Source: an archaeon (GTDB lineage Archaea > Iainarchaeota > Iainarchaeia > Iainarchaeales > DTGL01). From it: 32,593 bases of DNA. Below the pieces are notes generated by a model that made no database searches, had not been told where the DNA came from, and saw nothing but the letters and a program-made list of their open reading frames with translations. The stretch spans positions 1-32,593 of the forward strand of contig JAPDKC010000016.1 of NCBI GenBank assembly GCA_029258755.1, written 5' to 3'. Below, in pieces: positions 6,347 through 14,889 of the stretch (positions within the stretch are counted from its first letter, which is position 1; each line of letters starts with the position of its first letter). The translations under genes and the position numbers were made by a program.

Positions 6347-7145
6347 AGTAGCTGTTTATTCTATTGATGGTAAGAAGCTAAAAGAGATAGAATTGCCCAA
6401 GGTATTCTTTGCAGAGTTAGAGCCGGAATTAATAAGGCGAGCTGTATTAGCGATGCAATCTGCAAGGAGGCAGCCAAAAGGCACTAAAGAAGGCGCAGGC
6501 ATGAAGGTAGCTGAATATCGTGGCTCAAGAGATCTGCCATTCTATGATAGAAGCATAAATGTTGAGCGTGCAAGGCTTCCAAGGCTCAAGAATAGAAGAA
6601 CTCTGCTTGAAGGTCGCGTTGCCAATGTTCCGCAAGCTGTTGGTGGCAGACGAGCTCATCCGCCCAAGCCAGAAAAGAAGATCGAGGAAAGGATAAACAA
6701 GAAGGAGAAGAAAAAAGCGCTTATAAGTGCTATTGCATATACCAAGGAGAAGGAAGCAATAGCAAAAAGGCATAAGATTCCTGAAACAATACAACTGCCA
6801 ATAGTTATTGAGGACAAATTTGAGCGCCTTAAAAAAACAAAAGAAGTGCTTCAGGTATTTGAAAAGCTTGGTATAGCTAGCGATATTATTTATGCCAAAG
6901 AGAAAACAAGGAAGCGCGCAGGCAAAGGTAAAGCAAGAGGAAGAAAGATTAAAAAGAAGAAAAGTGCATTAATTATTACATCGAAGGAAGCGCCTGTTTA
7001 TAAAGCAGCTCGCAATTTAGTTGGCGTTGATATTTGCAGTGTAACAAATCTAAATGCTGAACTTTTAGCACCTGGCGGTATGCCAGGCAGATTAACAATC
7101 TGGACAGAAAGCGCTATAAAGAAGCTTAACGAGGTAATGCCATGA
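6333..7145 (+). CDS. rpl4: 50S ribosomal protein L4 (uL4), TTG start
   Basis: 270 residues. L4 lines the nascent peptide exit tunnel. The sequence opens with VAVYSIDGKKLKEIELP and carries the long basic tunnel loop, including QSARRQPKGTKEGAGM and GGRRAHPPKPEKK, then the globular C-terminal part with APGGMPGRLTIWTESAI. No ATG or GTG is available near the family start. TTG at 6333 is eight to nine bases after AGGTG inside the L3 gene, so translation of L4 is probably coupled to L3. The next gene starts on the overlapping ATGA at its end. Confidence 0.95.
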   Translation: MSPSKVAVYSIDGKKLKEIELPKVFFAELEPELIRRAVLAMQSARRQPKGTKEGAGMKVAEYRGSRDLPFYDRSINVERARLPRLKNRRTLLEGRVANVPQAVGGRRAHPPKPEKKIEERINKKEKKKALISAIAYTKEKEAIAKRHKIPETIQLPIVIEDKFERLKKTKEVLQVFEKLGIASDIIYAKEKTRKRAGKGKARGRKIKKKKSALIITSKEAPVYKAARNLVGVDICSVTNLNAELLAPGGMPGRLTIWTESAIKKLNEVMP

Positions 7146-7459
7146 AAAAAAGCGAAACATCAAAAGAAGAGAAAGAAAAGCTTGGGAAAGAGATAAGCTT
7201 AGAGATACTTGGCACATTGCTTTATCCTCTAGTATCGGAAAAAGCAGTGGATAAGATAGAAAAGGAGAACAAGCTTACATTCATCGTTGCTAAAAACGCT
7301 AGCAAAAAAGATGTAAAAGAAGCTGTAGAAAAAGAGTTTAATGTTAAAGTAAGTAAAGTAAACATAATAAACGATACTAAAGGAAGAAAGAAGGCAATAG
7401 TAGCTATAGACAAGGCATATAAAGCGAGCGATATAGCGATGAAGCTTGGAATATTGTAA
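7142..7459 (+). CDS. rpl23: 50S ribosomal protein L23 (uL23)
   Basis: 105 residues. L23 sits at the tunnel exit, where it forms part of the docking site for SRP and the translocon. The conserved core is LLYPLVSEKAVDKIEKENKLTFIV...NVKVSKVNIIN...GRKKAIV. An extra charged N-terminal stretch of about 25 residues (Lys/Glu-rich) precedes the core and is longer than in minimal archaeal L23. The start ATG overlaps the L4 stop (ATGA), indicating coupling. Confidence 0.95.
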   Translation: MKKSETSKEEKEKLGKEISLEILGTLLYPLVSEKAVDKIEKENKLTFIVAKNASKKDVKEAVEKEFNVKVSKVNIINDTKGRKKAIVAIDKAYKASDIAMKLGIL

Positions 7460-7469
7460 GGTGATTGAT

Positions 7470-8189
7470 ATGGGAAAAAGGCTTAGAGTACAGCGCTTAG
7501 GAAAAGGAGGTACAACCTTCAGAACAAGGAGAAAGGGAAGAATAGATATTGTTTATCCTACATATTTGAAAATGAAAGATAAAGCTATCAAAGGAGAGGT
7601 TGTTAGGCTTTTCAAGGAGCCTGGAAGAAACGTAGTAGTTGCTGAAGTGCTGCTTGAAGACGACAGCAAATGTTTTATGCTAGCTCCTGAAGGATTGCAA
7701 GTTGGCCAGATAATTGAGCTCGGCAAGGGGGCAAGCTTGGATATAGGAAATGTTTTACCGCTAGCAAATATTCCGGAAGGATGCCCTATTTTCAACATTG
7801 AAGCAGTACCTGGAGACGGCGGCAAGCTTGTAAGAGCTTCCGGAGCTTATGCTCTGCTGGTTGGAAAGGATGAAGAAAGCGCAATTATAAAGCTCCCCTC
7901 AGGCAAAACCAAAACGCTTAACCTTGAATGTAGAGCTACTATCGGCTGCGCGAGCGGTGGCGAGCGTACAGAGAAGCCTTTTATTAAAGCCGGCAAAAAG
8001 TACCACCACATGAAAGCCAAAAGAAAGAAGCATGTAAAGGTTAGGGGCGTTGCAATGAACGCTGCTGACCATCCATTTGGTGGTGAGCAGCACCACCCAG
8101 GTAAGAGTAAAAGCGTTAAGAGAGGTGCACCGCCAGGCAGAAAAGTTGGCCATATAGCTTCGAGAAGAACTGGTAGAAGGAAGAAGTAG
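7470..8189 (+). CDS. rpl2: 50S ribosomal protein L2 (uL2)
   Basis: 239 residues, normal for archaea. L2 binds domains II and IV of 23S rRNA and supports subunit joining and peptidyl transfer. Seen: N-terminal MGKRLRVQRLGKGGTTFR, the SH3-like/OB body (VPGDGGKLVRASGAYALLVG), and the conserved C-terminal loop AMNAADHPFGGEQHHPG with the catalytically discussed His. ATG 7470 follows AAGGTGATTGAT, an ideal site; an in-frame GAA/TAT stretch upstream has no better start. Confidence 0.97.
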   Translation: MGKRLRVQRLGKGGTTFRTRRKGRIDIVYPTYLKMKDKAIKGEVVRLFKEPGRNVVVAEVLLEDDSKCFMLAPEGLQVGQIIELGKGASLDIGNVLPLANIPEGCPIFNIEAVPGDGGKLVRASGAYALLVGKDEESAIIKLPSGKTKTLNLECRATIGCASGGERTEKPFIKAGKKYHHMKAKRKKHVKVRGVAMNAADHPFGGEQHHPGKSKSVKRGAPPGRKVGHIASRRTGRRKK

Positions 8190-8197
8190 GTGGTTTT

Positions 8198-8602
8198 ATG
8201 CCAAAAGAGATAACATTTAGAGGCAAAACAATTGATGAGCTAATGAAGATGAGCTATGCAGAGTTTGCAGAGCTTTGCAATGCAAGAGCAAGGCGTTCAT
8301 TGCTAAGGCATGGTATAGACAAAGCGTTGGAAAAGAAGATTAAAAAAGCGAGGGAAGCTCTTGAAAAAGGCGCTAAGGATCTAAAGCCAATAAGGACTCA
8401 TCGTAGAGATACTGTTATAGTACCGCAAATGCTTGGTTTGAAGTTTGCCGTTCATAATGGTAAGGAATTCGTTGTTGTTGAAATAAAACCAGAAATGCTT
8501 GGTCATTATCTTGGTGAATTTGCATTAACAAGGAAGAAGCTTAAGCACGGTAAAGCAGGTATAGGTGCAACACGTTCAAGTACAGCGATAGCTAGGAAGT
8601 GA
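8198..8602 (+). CDS. rps19: 30S ribosomal protein S19 (uS19)
   Basis: 134 residues. S19 binds the head of 16S rRNA together with S13. It has the archaeal-type N-terminus (KEITFRGKTIDELMKMSYAEF) and the universal core PIRTHRRDTVIVPQMLGLKFAVHNGKEFVVVEIKPEMLGHYLGEFALTRK, quoted here in pieces from residue 66 on. A GTGGTTTT site follows the L2 stop. Confidence 0.96.
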   Translation: MPKEITFRGKTIDELMKMSYAEFAELCNARARRSLLRHGIDKALEKKIKKAREALEKGAKDLKPIRTHRRDTVIVPQMLGLKFAVHNGKEFVVVEIKPEMLGHYLGEFALTRKKLKHGKAGIGATRSSTAIARK

Positions 8603-8606
8603 TACC

Positions 8607-9080
8607 ATGGTTAAGAGAAAATATCAGATACAGGACATCAACGAGAAGATATGTGCAAAAGCGATGCTCAAAAACAGACCTATAAGTTTGAAGTATGCAA
8701 CAGAGATATGTAGGGAGATTAAAGGAAAGCCGGTTGCAAAGGCAGAGAAGTTTTTGCAAGATATTATAGAAAAGCGAAGATATCTTCCGCTGAAAAAATA
8801 TAACAAAAAGGTTCCCCATAGAAAAGGTAAAGCACTATCTGGGCAAAAAGCTGGTAGATATCCTGTTAAGGCATGCAAAGCGTTCTTAGAGCTAATAAGT
8901 TATGCTAAAGCCAACGCTGAAAACAAGGGCTTAGATCCTGAAAAGCTCATAATAAAACATGTCTTCGCTTGTCAAGGTTATAGGCGTTGGAGCATCCAGC
9001 CAAAAGGTAGAATAGCTGGCAAAAGAAGGCGCAAAAAGAGCACGCATCTAGAAATAATATTGCAAGAGGTGCGCGCATGA
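8607..9080 (+). CDS. rpl22: 50S ribosomal protein L22 (uL22)
   Basis: 157 residues, archaeal/eukaryotic L17e-type L22 with a tunnel-reaching beta-hairpin. Conserved pieces: RPISLKYATEICREIKGKPV, the KVPHRKG segment, HVFACQGYRRWSIQPKGRIAGKRRRKKSTHLEIIL split around residues 118-152. The start ATG 8607 lies four bases after the S19 stop, so coupling is likely. The end overlaps S3 by four bases (ATGA). Confidence 0.96.
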   Translation: MVKRKYQIQDINEKICAKAMLKNRPISLKYATEICREIKGKPVAKAEKFLQDIIEKRRYLPLKKYNKKVPHRKGKALSGQKAGRYPVKACKAFLELISYAKANAENKGLDPEKLIIKHVFACQGYRRWSIQPKGRIAGKRRRKKSTHLEIILQEVRA

Positions 9081-9844
9081 TAGAGCGTTTATTTGTAAAG
9101 CAAGAGATGAACAAGCTAAAGCTTGAGGATTACCTAAGGAAAGAGCTGAGAAGGGCTGGCTTTACCGGTGTTGAAGTTGTTAAAACACCAATAGCAACAC
9201 GCATAATAATAAGCGTAACAAGGCCTGGTTTAGCAATAGGGAGGAAAGGAAAAACCATAAAAACGCTCACAAAAGAAATCGAAGAAAAATTTGGCCTTGA
9301 GAATCCACAAATCGAAATAAATGAAGTAAAAAATCCTATGCTAGATGCGAAAGCTTGCGTTGATAGAATAGTTGCATTGATTGAGCGAGGCTACTCTTGG
9401 AGAAGCGTTGTTTATAGAACAATTGAGGATATTATAGCAAGTGGTGCTCAGGGAGCAGAGATAGTATTAAAAGGTGTCCTTGCTGGCAAGGGAACGAGGA
9501 AAAAGAAGGAAAGGATTGCAAAAGGATACATGAAGAAAGCAGGCGAACAATCATATTTAGTGGATTATGCTAAAGGTGTTGCTGTACCAAAGCAAGGAGC
9601 AATAGGGGTTAAGGTCAGAATAATAAAGCCCGACATTGTTTTCCCAGATAAGATTAATGTTGAGGAATTGCTAAAGGAAAAGAAAGAGGAACCTGGCAAA
9701 GAGGAAAAAGAAAAGGCTGCAGAAGAAGCGAAGAAGGAAGAGGAAACGGAAAAGAAAACTGCAGAAAGTGCAAAAGAAAAAGAAGGAACAAAAGAAGTAA
9801 AGGAGGAAAAAGCAGAAAGTAAAGGAGAAGGTGAAGCTAAATGA
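9077..9844 (+). CDS. rps3: 30S ribosomal protein S3 (uS3) with charged C-terminal tail
   Basis: 255 residues. S3 forms the mRNA entry channel and helicase site of the small subunit. The N-terminal KH domain holds the GxxG-type loop AIGRKGKTIKTL at about residues 55-66. The S3-C domain follows (GAQGAEIVLKGVLAGKGTRKKK). From about residue 200 to the end the protein becomes an Ala/Lys/Glu repeat-like tail, low in complexity and probably disordered or helical. Such tails occur in archaeal S3 but this one is fairly long. Both ends overlap neighbours by ATGA. Confidence 0.96.
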   Translation: MIERLFVKQEMNKLKLEDYLRKELRRAGFTGVEVVKTPIATRIIISVTRPGLAIGRKGKTIKTLTKEIEEKFGLENPQIEINEVKNPMLDAKACVDRIVALIERGYSWRSVVYRTIEDIIASGAQGAEIVLKGVLAGKGTRKKKERIAKGYMKKAGEQSYLVDYAKGVAVPKQGAIGVKVRIIKPDIVFPDKINVEELLKEKKEEPGKEEKEKAAEEAKKEEETEKKTAESAKEKEGTKEVKEEKAESKGEGEAK

Positions 9845-10065
9845 AAGCTGCTGAGATTAGGGGCATGAGCGATGAAGAAGCCCTTGAACAGCTGGTAAAA
9901 CTCAAAAAAGAATTGGCTAAAGAAAAAGCCATAATTGCTTCCGGCACTAGACCGGAAAAACCATCAAAGATTAGGAATATTAAGCGTGACATTGCAAGAA
10001 TACTTACAGTATTGAATGAGCGTAAACGTTTAAAGAATAAAAAAGAGGTGAAAGTTGAAAGATGA
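9841..10065 (+). CDS. rpl29: 50S ribosomal protein L29 (uL29)
   Basis: 74 residues, a two-helix protein at the tunnel exit next to L23. It shows the family pattern [28 protein letters not shown] and, near the C-terminus, [18 protein letters not shown]. The start overlaps the S3 stop, with GAAGGTGAAG upstream, and the end overlaps the aIF1 start by four bases. Confidence 0.95.
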   Translation: MKAAEIRGMSDEEALEQLVKLKKELAKEKAIIASGTRPEKPSKIRNIKRDIARILTVLNERKRLKNKKEVKVER

Positions 10066-10364
10066 GTGAAGTATGTCCTAAATGTGGGCAGCCAATAGAG
10101 CTCTGTGTTTGCGGCGAGATAGCAAAGGAATCACAAAAAATCCATGTACAAGTCACAAAGAGACGTTTTGGCAAAACGGTAACGCTAATCTCAGGCTTTG
10201 ACAAGAGCGTTGACATAGAACAGCTAGGCAAAGAGCTTAAGAGAAAGCTTGCGTGCGGAGGAACCACAAAAAATGGTGTTATAGAGCTCCAAGGTGACCA
10301 CAGAGAAAAAGTCAAGGAATTGCTCATAAAAATGGGCTATAAAGAGGAACTCTTAGATGTATAA
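10062..10364 (+). CDS. Translation initiation factor aIF1 (SUI1 family)
   Basis: 100 residues. aIF1 binds near the P site of the small subunit and polices start-codon choice. The SUI1 core is clear: [17 protein letters not shown], then [34 protein letters not shown] in sequence across residues 46-90. An N-terminal zinc-knuckle-like element has Cys5, Cys8, Cys15 and Cys17. Its position between L29 and Rpp29 is the usual archaeal arrangement, so it is expressed with the ribosome it serves. Confidence 0.95.
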   Translation: MSEVCPKCGQPIELCVCGEIAKESQKIHVQVTKRRFGKTVTLISGFDKSVDIEQLGKELKRKLACGGTTKNGVIELQGDHREKVKELLIKMGYKEELLDV

Positions 10365-10656
10365 AAAATACAATATAACAAAGAACAACCTACTAGCTCA
10401 CGAGCTTATTGGCTTGTGGGCTAAGGTTGTTAAAAGTACAGATCCAAATAAAGAGGGATTAGCTGGCACAATCATCGATGAAACAAAAAACACAATAAAA
10501 ATAGAAACAAAAAAAGGGATTAAAATGCTGCCTAAAAAAGAGATCGTGCTTGAAGTAAAGCTTCCCTCAGGAGAGAAAGCATGCATAGATTGCAAGCAGA
10601 TAATGTTCAGGCCAGAGGATAGAACAAAAGTGTTTTGGAGGAAAGTAAGATGGTAG
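10357..10656 (+). CDS. rnp1: RNase P protein component 1 (Rpp29/Pop4)
   Basis: 99 residues. Rpp29 is a protein subunit of archaeal RNase P, the enzyme that cuts the 5' leader from pre-tRNA. The Sm-like barrel shows [19 protein letters not shown]...[18 protein letters not shown], followed by [11 protein letters not shown] and the C-terminal FRPEDRTK. The start lies inside aIF1 (8-base overlap) and the stop overlaps S17. The same window holds a tRNA-Leu placed one base after rpoD, which would need this enzyme for its 5' end. Confidence 0.93.
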   Translation: MYKKYNITKNNLLAHELIGLWAKVVKSTDPNKEGLAGTIIDETKNTIKIETKKGIKMLPKKEIVLEVKLPSGEKACIDCKQIMFRPEDRTKVFWRKVRW

Positions 10657-10970
10657 AAGAAAAGAAATGCAACGATAAGAAATGCCCTTACCATGGCAAC
10701 GTTAAGGTTAGAGGTATGATGTTTACAGGGAAGGTTATAAGCGCTAAACCAACAAGAACAGTTACTGTAGAGAGGATTCTGTTAGAATATGTACCAAAAT
10801 ACGAACGTTACAAAAGAAAACGCTCGCGCATACATGCTCACAATCCACCATGCATAAATGCTAAGGAAGGCGACACTGTGCTTGTAGGTGAAACAAGAAA
10901 GCTTAGCAAAACAAAAAGCTTTGTTGTACTGAAGGTATTGGGTGAAGAAAATGAAAGCAATAAGCGCTAG
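10650..10970 (+). CDS. rps17: 30S ribosomal protein S17 (uS17)
   Basis: 106 residues. S17 is a primary 16S rRNA binder with an OB fold. Archaeal features: CNDKKCPYHGNVKVRG at the N-terminus (Cys7, Cys12, His15) and the core GKVISAKPTRTVTVERILLEY. It continues with YERYKRKRSRIHAHNPPC and VLVGETRKLSKTKSFVVL. ATG 10650 is preceded by GGAGGAAAG; a possible earlier in-frame ATG at 10635 is within Rpp29 and has no site, so the shorter form is preferred. Confidence 0.95.
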   Translation: MVEEKKCNDKKCPYHGNVKVRGMMFTGKVISAKPTRTVTVERILLEYVPKYERYKRKRSRIHAHNPPCINAKEGDTVLVGETRKLSKTKSFVVLKVLGEENESNKR

Positions 10971-11349
10971 CGCAACTAAGTGCTTAACACAAAAAACAAG
11001 GTGCGTTTGCACAGATAACTCCGGAGCAAAAGAGGTAGAGATAATTAGCGTTATAGGTCATAAAGGGAAAAAACGCATGAATCCAAAGGCAGGCATAGGT
11101 GACTTGGTAATAGTTGTTGTAAAGAAGGGTAAGCCAGAAATGCGTAAAAAAGTGGAAAGAGCTGTCATAGTGAGAACAAAAAAGGAGTATCGCAGAGCGG
11201 ATGGCACAAGGATAAAGTTTGAGGATAATGCTGTCGTGCTCATAGATGAGAAAGGCCTGCCCAAAGGAAGCGAAATAAAGGGTGTTATAGCAAAAGAGGC
11301 CGCTGAGCGATGGCCCAAGTTAGCGGGCATAGCCCAGCAGATAGTATGA
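10951..11349 (+). CDS. rpl14: 50S ribosomal protein L14 (uL14)
   Basis: 132 residues. L14 forms an intersubunit bridge. It contains CTDNSGAKEVEIISVIG, GDLVIVVVKKGKPEMRKKV, AVIVRTKKEYRRADGTRIKF and DNAVVLIDEKGLPKGSEIKG, all diagnostic. ATG 10951 lies within the end of S17 and is preceded by GGTGAAG; a GTG nine bases upstream is part of that site and is not needed as the start. Confidence 0.96.
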   Translation: MKAISASATKCLTQKTRCVCTDNSGAKEVEIISVIGHKGKKRMNPKAGIGDLVIVVVKKGKPEMRKKVERAVIVRTKKEYRRADGTRIKFEDNAVVLIDEKGLPKGSEIKGVIAKEAAERWPKLAGIAQQIV

Positions 11350-11359
11350 GGTGCTTTTC

Positions 11360-11746
11360 ATGAGCTCGAAGAAGCCAAAAAAGCAAAGGAAGAAGCAGGC
11401 AACTATGCCTTTGCATCAAAGGAAACGTTTAGTTAGCGCACATTTAAGTAAGGAACTTAGAGAAAAATTAGGGATACGAAGCTTGCCTGTGAGAAAGGGA
11501 GATACTGTAAAAGTAATGCGCGGGCAGCACAAAGGAAAAACAGCCAAAGTTACTGCTGTTGATCTGCGAAAAGCGAGAGTTTACTTGGAAAACATCACCA
11601 GAAAAAAGGTTAATGGCAGCGAAGTGCCAATACCTTTCAACGCCTCAAACCTTATGATAATAGCATTAGACAGAAGCGATGAGAAAAGATTGAAAAGAGT
11701 TAAGGAAAAGGAAGTTAAAAAAGAGGAGAAAAAGAAGGTGAAATAG
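11360..11746 (+). CDS. rpl24: 50S ribosomal protein L24 (uL24)
   Basis: 128 residues. L24 starts large-subunit assembly and carries a KOW domain: LPVRKGDTVKVMRGQHKGKTAKVTAVD at about 45-71. The N-terminus (SSKKPKKQRKKQ...PLHQRKRLVSAHLSKELREK) is the archaeal/eukaryotic L26e-type extension. The C-terminus is Lys/Glu-rich. ATG 11360 follows GAGGTGCTTTTC. The stop abuts the next ATG directly. Confidence 0.95.
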   Translation: MSSKKPKKQRKKQATMPLHQRKRLVSAHLSKELREKLGIRSLPVRKGDTVKVMRGQHKGKTAKVTAVDLRKARVYLENITRKKVNGSEVPIPFNASNLMIIALDRSDEKRLKRVKEKEVKKEEKKKVK

Positions 11747-12442
11747 ATGGCAAAAAAAGGCGGTTCAAAGGCAATGAAAAGGCACGCTGCACCAAAAACA
11801 ATGTGGATAAGTCCAAAAGAAGGTAAATGGGCTATAAAACCTGAGCCAGGCCCCTATAATAAAGAAAGCTCCGTGCCCTTAGGCTTTGTGCTCAGGGATT
11901 TAATAAAGATTGGCGAAACAGCTAAAGAAATAAAATTCATACTAAAGCGAAGAAAGGTAAAGGTGAATGGCAAAGTAAGAACCTCTCATAAATTCCCTGT
12001 TGGTTTATTTGACATAATCTCAATAGATGGTCTGGAGCATGATTATAAGATGGTTTATGATCAAAAAGGTCGCTTAATACCTGAAAAGATAGAAAAGATG
12101 CAAACCATAGTTAAGCTCTCAAAGGTTGTAAAAAAGACATGTGTTAAAGGAGGGAAATTCCAGCTTACAACAAACGATGGTAGAAACATACTTACGGATG
12201 ATAATAGCATAAAAGTACATGATACGCTTCAGTTAGAGCTCCCTGAGCAAAAATTGCTTAAAGTGCTAAAGATGAAAGAAGGAGCAAAAGTATACATAAT
12301 TGGTGGAAGCCATGCCGGCGAACAGGGAATTGTAAAGGAGATACTGCCAGGAAGTGAAAGGAGACCAAAAATGATTACAGTAAAAGCAGGTGCCAAAGAG
12401 TTCCAAACACCTATTGAGTATGCGTTTGTGATAGGTGAATGA
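11747..12442 (+). CDS. rps4e: 30S ribosomal protein S4e (eS4)
   Basis: 231 residues. S4e occurs only in archaea and eukaryotes. Seen in order: N-terminal KAMKRHAAPKTMWISPKEGKWAI in pieces, the S4-type RNA binding segment (VPLGFVLRDLIKIG...RRKVKVNGKVRTSHKFPVG), and a KOW motif GAKVYIIGGSHAGEQGIVKEI near 180-200. It sits between L24 and L5 as in other archaea. A GAAGGTGAAAT site overlaps the end of L24. Confidence 0.96.
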   Translation: MAKKGGSKAMKRHAAPKTMWISPKEGKWAIKPEPGPYNKESSVPLGFVLRDLIKIGETAKEIKFILKRRKVKVNGKVRTSHKFPVGLFDIISIDGLEHDYKMVYDQKGRLIPEKIEKMQTIVKLSKVVKKTCVKGGKFQLTTNDGRNILTDDNSIKVHDTLQLELPEQKLLKVLKMKEGAKVYIIGGSHAGEQGIVKEILPGSERRPKMITVKAGAKEFQTPIEYAFVIGE

Positions 12443-12443
12443 A

Positions 12444-12953
12444 ATGAATCCAATGCGTGACATTAGAATCGAGAAGGTTGTAATCAATGTGGGCGTTGGC
12501 AAGTTCGGCGAAGAATTAGAGAAAGCAAAGAAGATCATAGAAAACATAACTGGTGCAAAAGCGGTAAAAACTAAAGCAAAAGTGAGGCAGCCAAAATGGG
12601 GAATAAGACCTGGTTTAGAGATAGGTGTTAAAGTTACTCTGAGAGGGGAAAAGGCCATTGAGTTCTTAAAGAAAGCATTAGAAGCCAAAGATTTTACTAT
12701 AAAGGAAAGTCAGTTTGATGAAAATGGAAATTTTGCATTTGGCATATCAGAACATATTGAGCTGCCAGGTGTAAAATACGATCCTGAATTAGGGATTATT
12801 GGATTTGATGTTATTGTTGCTTTAGAAAGACCTGGTTACAGGGTGAAAAGGCGCAAATATCACAAATCTAAGGTTGGTAAAAGACATCGCATAACCAAAG
12901 CTGAAGCGATTCAGTTTGCTAAAGAAAAGCTCGGTATAAAGGTGGTACCATGA
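12444..12953 (+). CDS. rpl5: 50S ribosomal protein L5 (uL5)
   Basis: 169 residues. L5 binds 5S rRNA and touches P-site tRNA. Conserved parts: IEKVVINVGVGKFGEELEKA, KTKAKVRQPKWGIRPGLEIGVKVTLRG and the C-terminal ERPGYRVKRRKYHKSKVGKRHRITK region, given here in pieces. ATG 12444 is five bases after AGGTGA; ATG 12453 is a possible alternative. The end overlaps the S14 start by ATGA. Confidence 0.95.
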   Translation: MNPMRDIRIEKVVINVGVGKFGEELEKAKKIIENITGAKAVKTKAKVRQPKWGIRPGLEIGVKVTLRGEKAIEFLKKALEAKDFTIKESQFDENGNFAFGISEHIELPGVKYDPELGIIGFDVIVALERPGYRVKRRKYHKSKVGKRHRITKAEAIQFAKEKLGIKVVP

Positions 12954-13099
12954 GCAACAAAAAAGAGAGAAAGAGATGGCGCAAGCCTTGCTCCATTTGC
13001 GGACGCTACGCTGGCGTTATGCAGCGCTATGGCATGGTAATCTGTTGGCGTTGCTTTAAGCACAATGCAGAAAAACTTGGTTTTAGGAAATATGACTGA
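12950..13099 (+). CDS. rps14: 30S ribosomal protein S14 (uS14), zinc-binding type
   Basis: 49 residues, short but complete. The zinc ribbon is CSICGRYAG (Cys14, Cys17) and VICWRCFKHNA (Cys32, Cys35), and the C-terminal KLGFRKYD is the universal S14 end. It binds the head of 16S rRNA. The start ATG overlaps the L5 stop and is preceded by AAAGGTGGTACC. It lies between L5 and S8 as in all spc-type operons. Confidence 0.96.
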   Translation: MSNKKERKRWRKPCSICGRYAGVMQRYGMVICWRCFKHNAEKLGFRKYD

Positions 13100-13111
13100 A
13101 AAGGTGGTTAA

Positions 13112-13501
13112 ATGAGAAACGACCCTATTGCTGATGCTCTTATCTCGATAAAAAATTGCGAGATGGTGGCAAAGAAGGAATGTATATGCAAGCCAGCTTC
13201 AAAGCTACTTGGCAGAATACTTGAAGTAATGAAAAAGTATGGTTACATAGAGGATTACGAATATATTGATGACAAAAAATCCGGAATCTACGTGGTAAAA
13301 CTTTGGCAAAAAATAAACGAGTGCAAAGCTATCAAGCCAAGGTATAAGGTAAAAAAGAACGAGTATGAAAAGTTCGAAAAGAGGTATTTGCCGAGCAAAG
13401 ATATAGGCATACTTATAGTGAGCACCTCTCAAGGGGTTATGAGCCATAAGGAAGCAAAGGAAAGAGGCATAGGTGGTCGTTTAATAGCATATGTTTACTA
13501 A
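13112..13501 (+). CDS. rps8: 30S ribosomal protein S8 (uS8)
   Basis: 129 residues. S8 is a primary binder of central-domain 16S rRNA. It opens with [19 protein letters not shown] and ends with the signature [25 protein letters not shown] (here [12 protein letters not shown]...). The body [22 protein letters not shown] matches the archaeal form. An AAAGGTGGTTAA site precedes the ATG. Confidence 0.96.
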   Translation: MRNDPIADALISIKNCEMVAKKECICKPASKLLGRILEVMKKYGYIEDYEYIDDKKSGIYVVKLWQKINECKAIKPRYKVKKNEYEKFEKRYLPSKDIGILIVSTSQGVMSHKEAKERGIGGRLIAYVY

Positions 13502-13512
13502 GGTGTCGCAAG

Positions 13513-14049
13513 ATGGAAAAGAGAATAGCATTGCCAGAGGGTTTTGAAGCAGAAATAAAAGGTTTAGCGATAACTCTGCGTTATAGTGGCAAAGAAGAAA
13601 GTAAAGTATTCAAAGCCAAAAATATTGAGATAAAGAAAGAAGATTCCGAAATAGTAGTTAAAAGCCTCAATGAAAAGAGGAAGACGCTAGCGGTAGTAAA
13701 TACGATAGCAAAACATATAATGAATTTGGTTGCTGGTTTGCAGCACGGTTATGAATACAGAATGCGCATAATACACTCGCACTTTCCAATGAACGTACAG
13801 GTTTCTGGAAGAGAAGTAATAATATCGAACTTTGTTGGTGAAAAGAAACCCAGAAAAGCAAAGATAATTGGCCCAAACACAACTGTTGAGGTTAAAGGAA
13901 AGGAAGTAATAGTAAAAGGAACCAACAAGGAGCATGTTGGCCAAACAGCCGCAAACATAGAACTTGCAACTAGAGTTAAGCGTAAAGACCTGCGAATATT
14001 CCAGGATGGAATATATATTGTTGAAAAGAAGGTGCCTCAATATGGCTAA
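13513..14049 (+). CDS. rpl6: 50S ribosomal protein L6 (uL6)
   Basis: 178 residues. L6 lies at the base of the stalk near the factor-binding site. It contains two copies of the L6 fold; diagnostic pieces are [53 protein letters not shown] and [31 protein letters not shown] across residues 58-175. An AAGGTGTCGCAAG site precedes it. The L32e start lies inside its last codons. Confidence 0.96.
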   Translation: MEKRIALPEGFEAEIKGLAITLRYSGKEESKVFKAKNIEIKKEDSEIVVKSLNEKRKTLAVVNTIAKHIMNLVAGLQHGYEYRMRIIHSHFPMNVQVSGREVIISNFVGEKKPRKAKIIGPNTTVEVKGKEVIVKGTNKEHVGQTAANIELATRVKRKDLRIFQDGIYIVEKKVPQYG

Positions 14050-14440
14050 AAAAGAAGAGAAAAAAAAGGAGCTTAGAAAGCTCCAAGAAAAGATAAAAAA
14101 GAAGAGAAAGCCTACATTCAGAGGTCACTTTGGCAAGCGCTCGGTTAGGCGCAAAAGCAAGGAAAAGTGGGATAAATGGCGTGTCCCGCGAGGCGCTGAC
14201 TTCAAACTAAGAAAGGAAGACGGTAAAGCTCCAAGCATTGGTTATAGAACATGCAAAAAAATAAGATATTTGCATCCTTCCGGCTACAAGGAAGTTCTTA
14301 TACATAACGTAAAAGAATTGGAGGAAGCCGCTAGGCAGGAAAATGTTGCAGTAAGAATTGCATCAACCGTGGGTAAGAAAAAAAGAAGCGAGATTATAGA
14401 AGCCGCAAATAAGCTTGGAGTAAAAGTATTAAACGCGTGA
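14042..14440 (+). CDS. rpl32e: 50S ribosomal protein L32e (eL32)
   Basis: 132 residues, archaeal/eukaryotic-specific. Core features: [28 protein letters not shown], in pieces, then [30 protein letters not shown] and [32 protein letters not shown] 14042 overlaps the end of L6 by eight bases and follows AAGAAGGTGCCTC, which is why this start is preferred over upstream in-frame codons inside L6. Confidence 0.95.
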   Translation: MAKKEEKKKELRKLQEKIKKKRKPTFRGHFGKRSVRRKSKEKWDKWRVPRGADFKLRKEDGKAPSIGYRTCKKIRYLHPSGYKEVLIHNVKELEEAARQENVAVRIASTVGKKKRSEIIEAANKLGVKVLNA

Positions 14441-14445
14441 TCTAG

Positions 14446-14889
14446 ATGAAGGCGGAAAAAGCAAAAGAAATAGCTGCAAAGCTATTAAAGGTCGGAAAAA
14501 ACAAGATATGGATAGACCCAAATGAAACCGACAGCTTAAAGGAAGCCATAACCACTGACGATATCAGAGAGCTCATAAAAAGCGGCGTAATTAAAAAAAG
14601 GAAAGAAAGTGAACAAAGCAGGGCTCGCGCAAGAATGTTAGAGCGACAAAAGAAGAAAGGCAGGCGCAAAGGGCATGGAAGTCGCAAGGGCACAGCAAAA
14701 GCTAGAATAAAACCAAAGCGCGAGTGGATAAGCAAGGTTAGGGCTCAAAGAGCTCTGCTAAAGGAGTTAAAAAAGAAATATCCTGAAAAAGTAAAAGCAA
14801 TTGGTTATAGCAAGCTTTATCGAATGATAAAAGGTGGTTTCTTCAAAAGCAAGGCACAGCTTGAGCGATACGTTATGGAGGCGAAATAG
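14446..14889 (+). CDS. rpl19e: 50S ribosomal protein L19e (eL19)
   Basis: 147 residues, archaeal/eukaryotic-specific, a long helical protein reaching toward the small subunit. Conserved: KIWIDPNETDSLKEAITTDDIRELIKSGVI, then the very basic hinge RARMLERQKKKGRRKGHGSRKGTAKAR and LYRMIKGGFFKSKAQLERYV. Only five bases separate it from L32e, and its stop abuts the L18 ATG. Its site is weak (GTGATCTAG), consistent with coupling. Confidence 0.95.
   Translation: MKAEKAKEIAAKLLKVGKNKIWIDPNETDSLKEAITTDDIRELIKSGVIKKRKESEQSRARARMLERQKKKGRRKGHGSRKGTAKARIKPKREWISKVRAQRALLKELKKKYPEKVKAIGYSKLYRMIKGGFFKSKAQLERYVMEAK

Noticed and set aside
9650-9840. Purine-rich repeat in S3 as a DNA repeat element
   Set aside because: It is the coding sequence of an Ala/Lys/Glu tail in frame with S3; the codons vary and there is no exact repeat unit.
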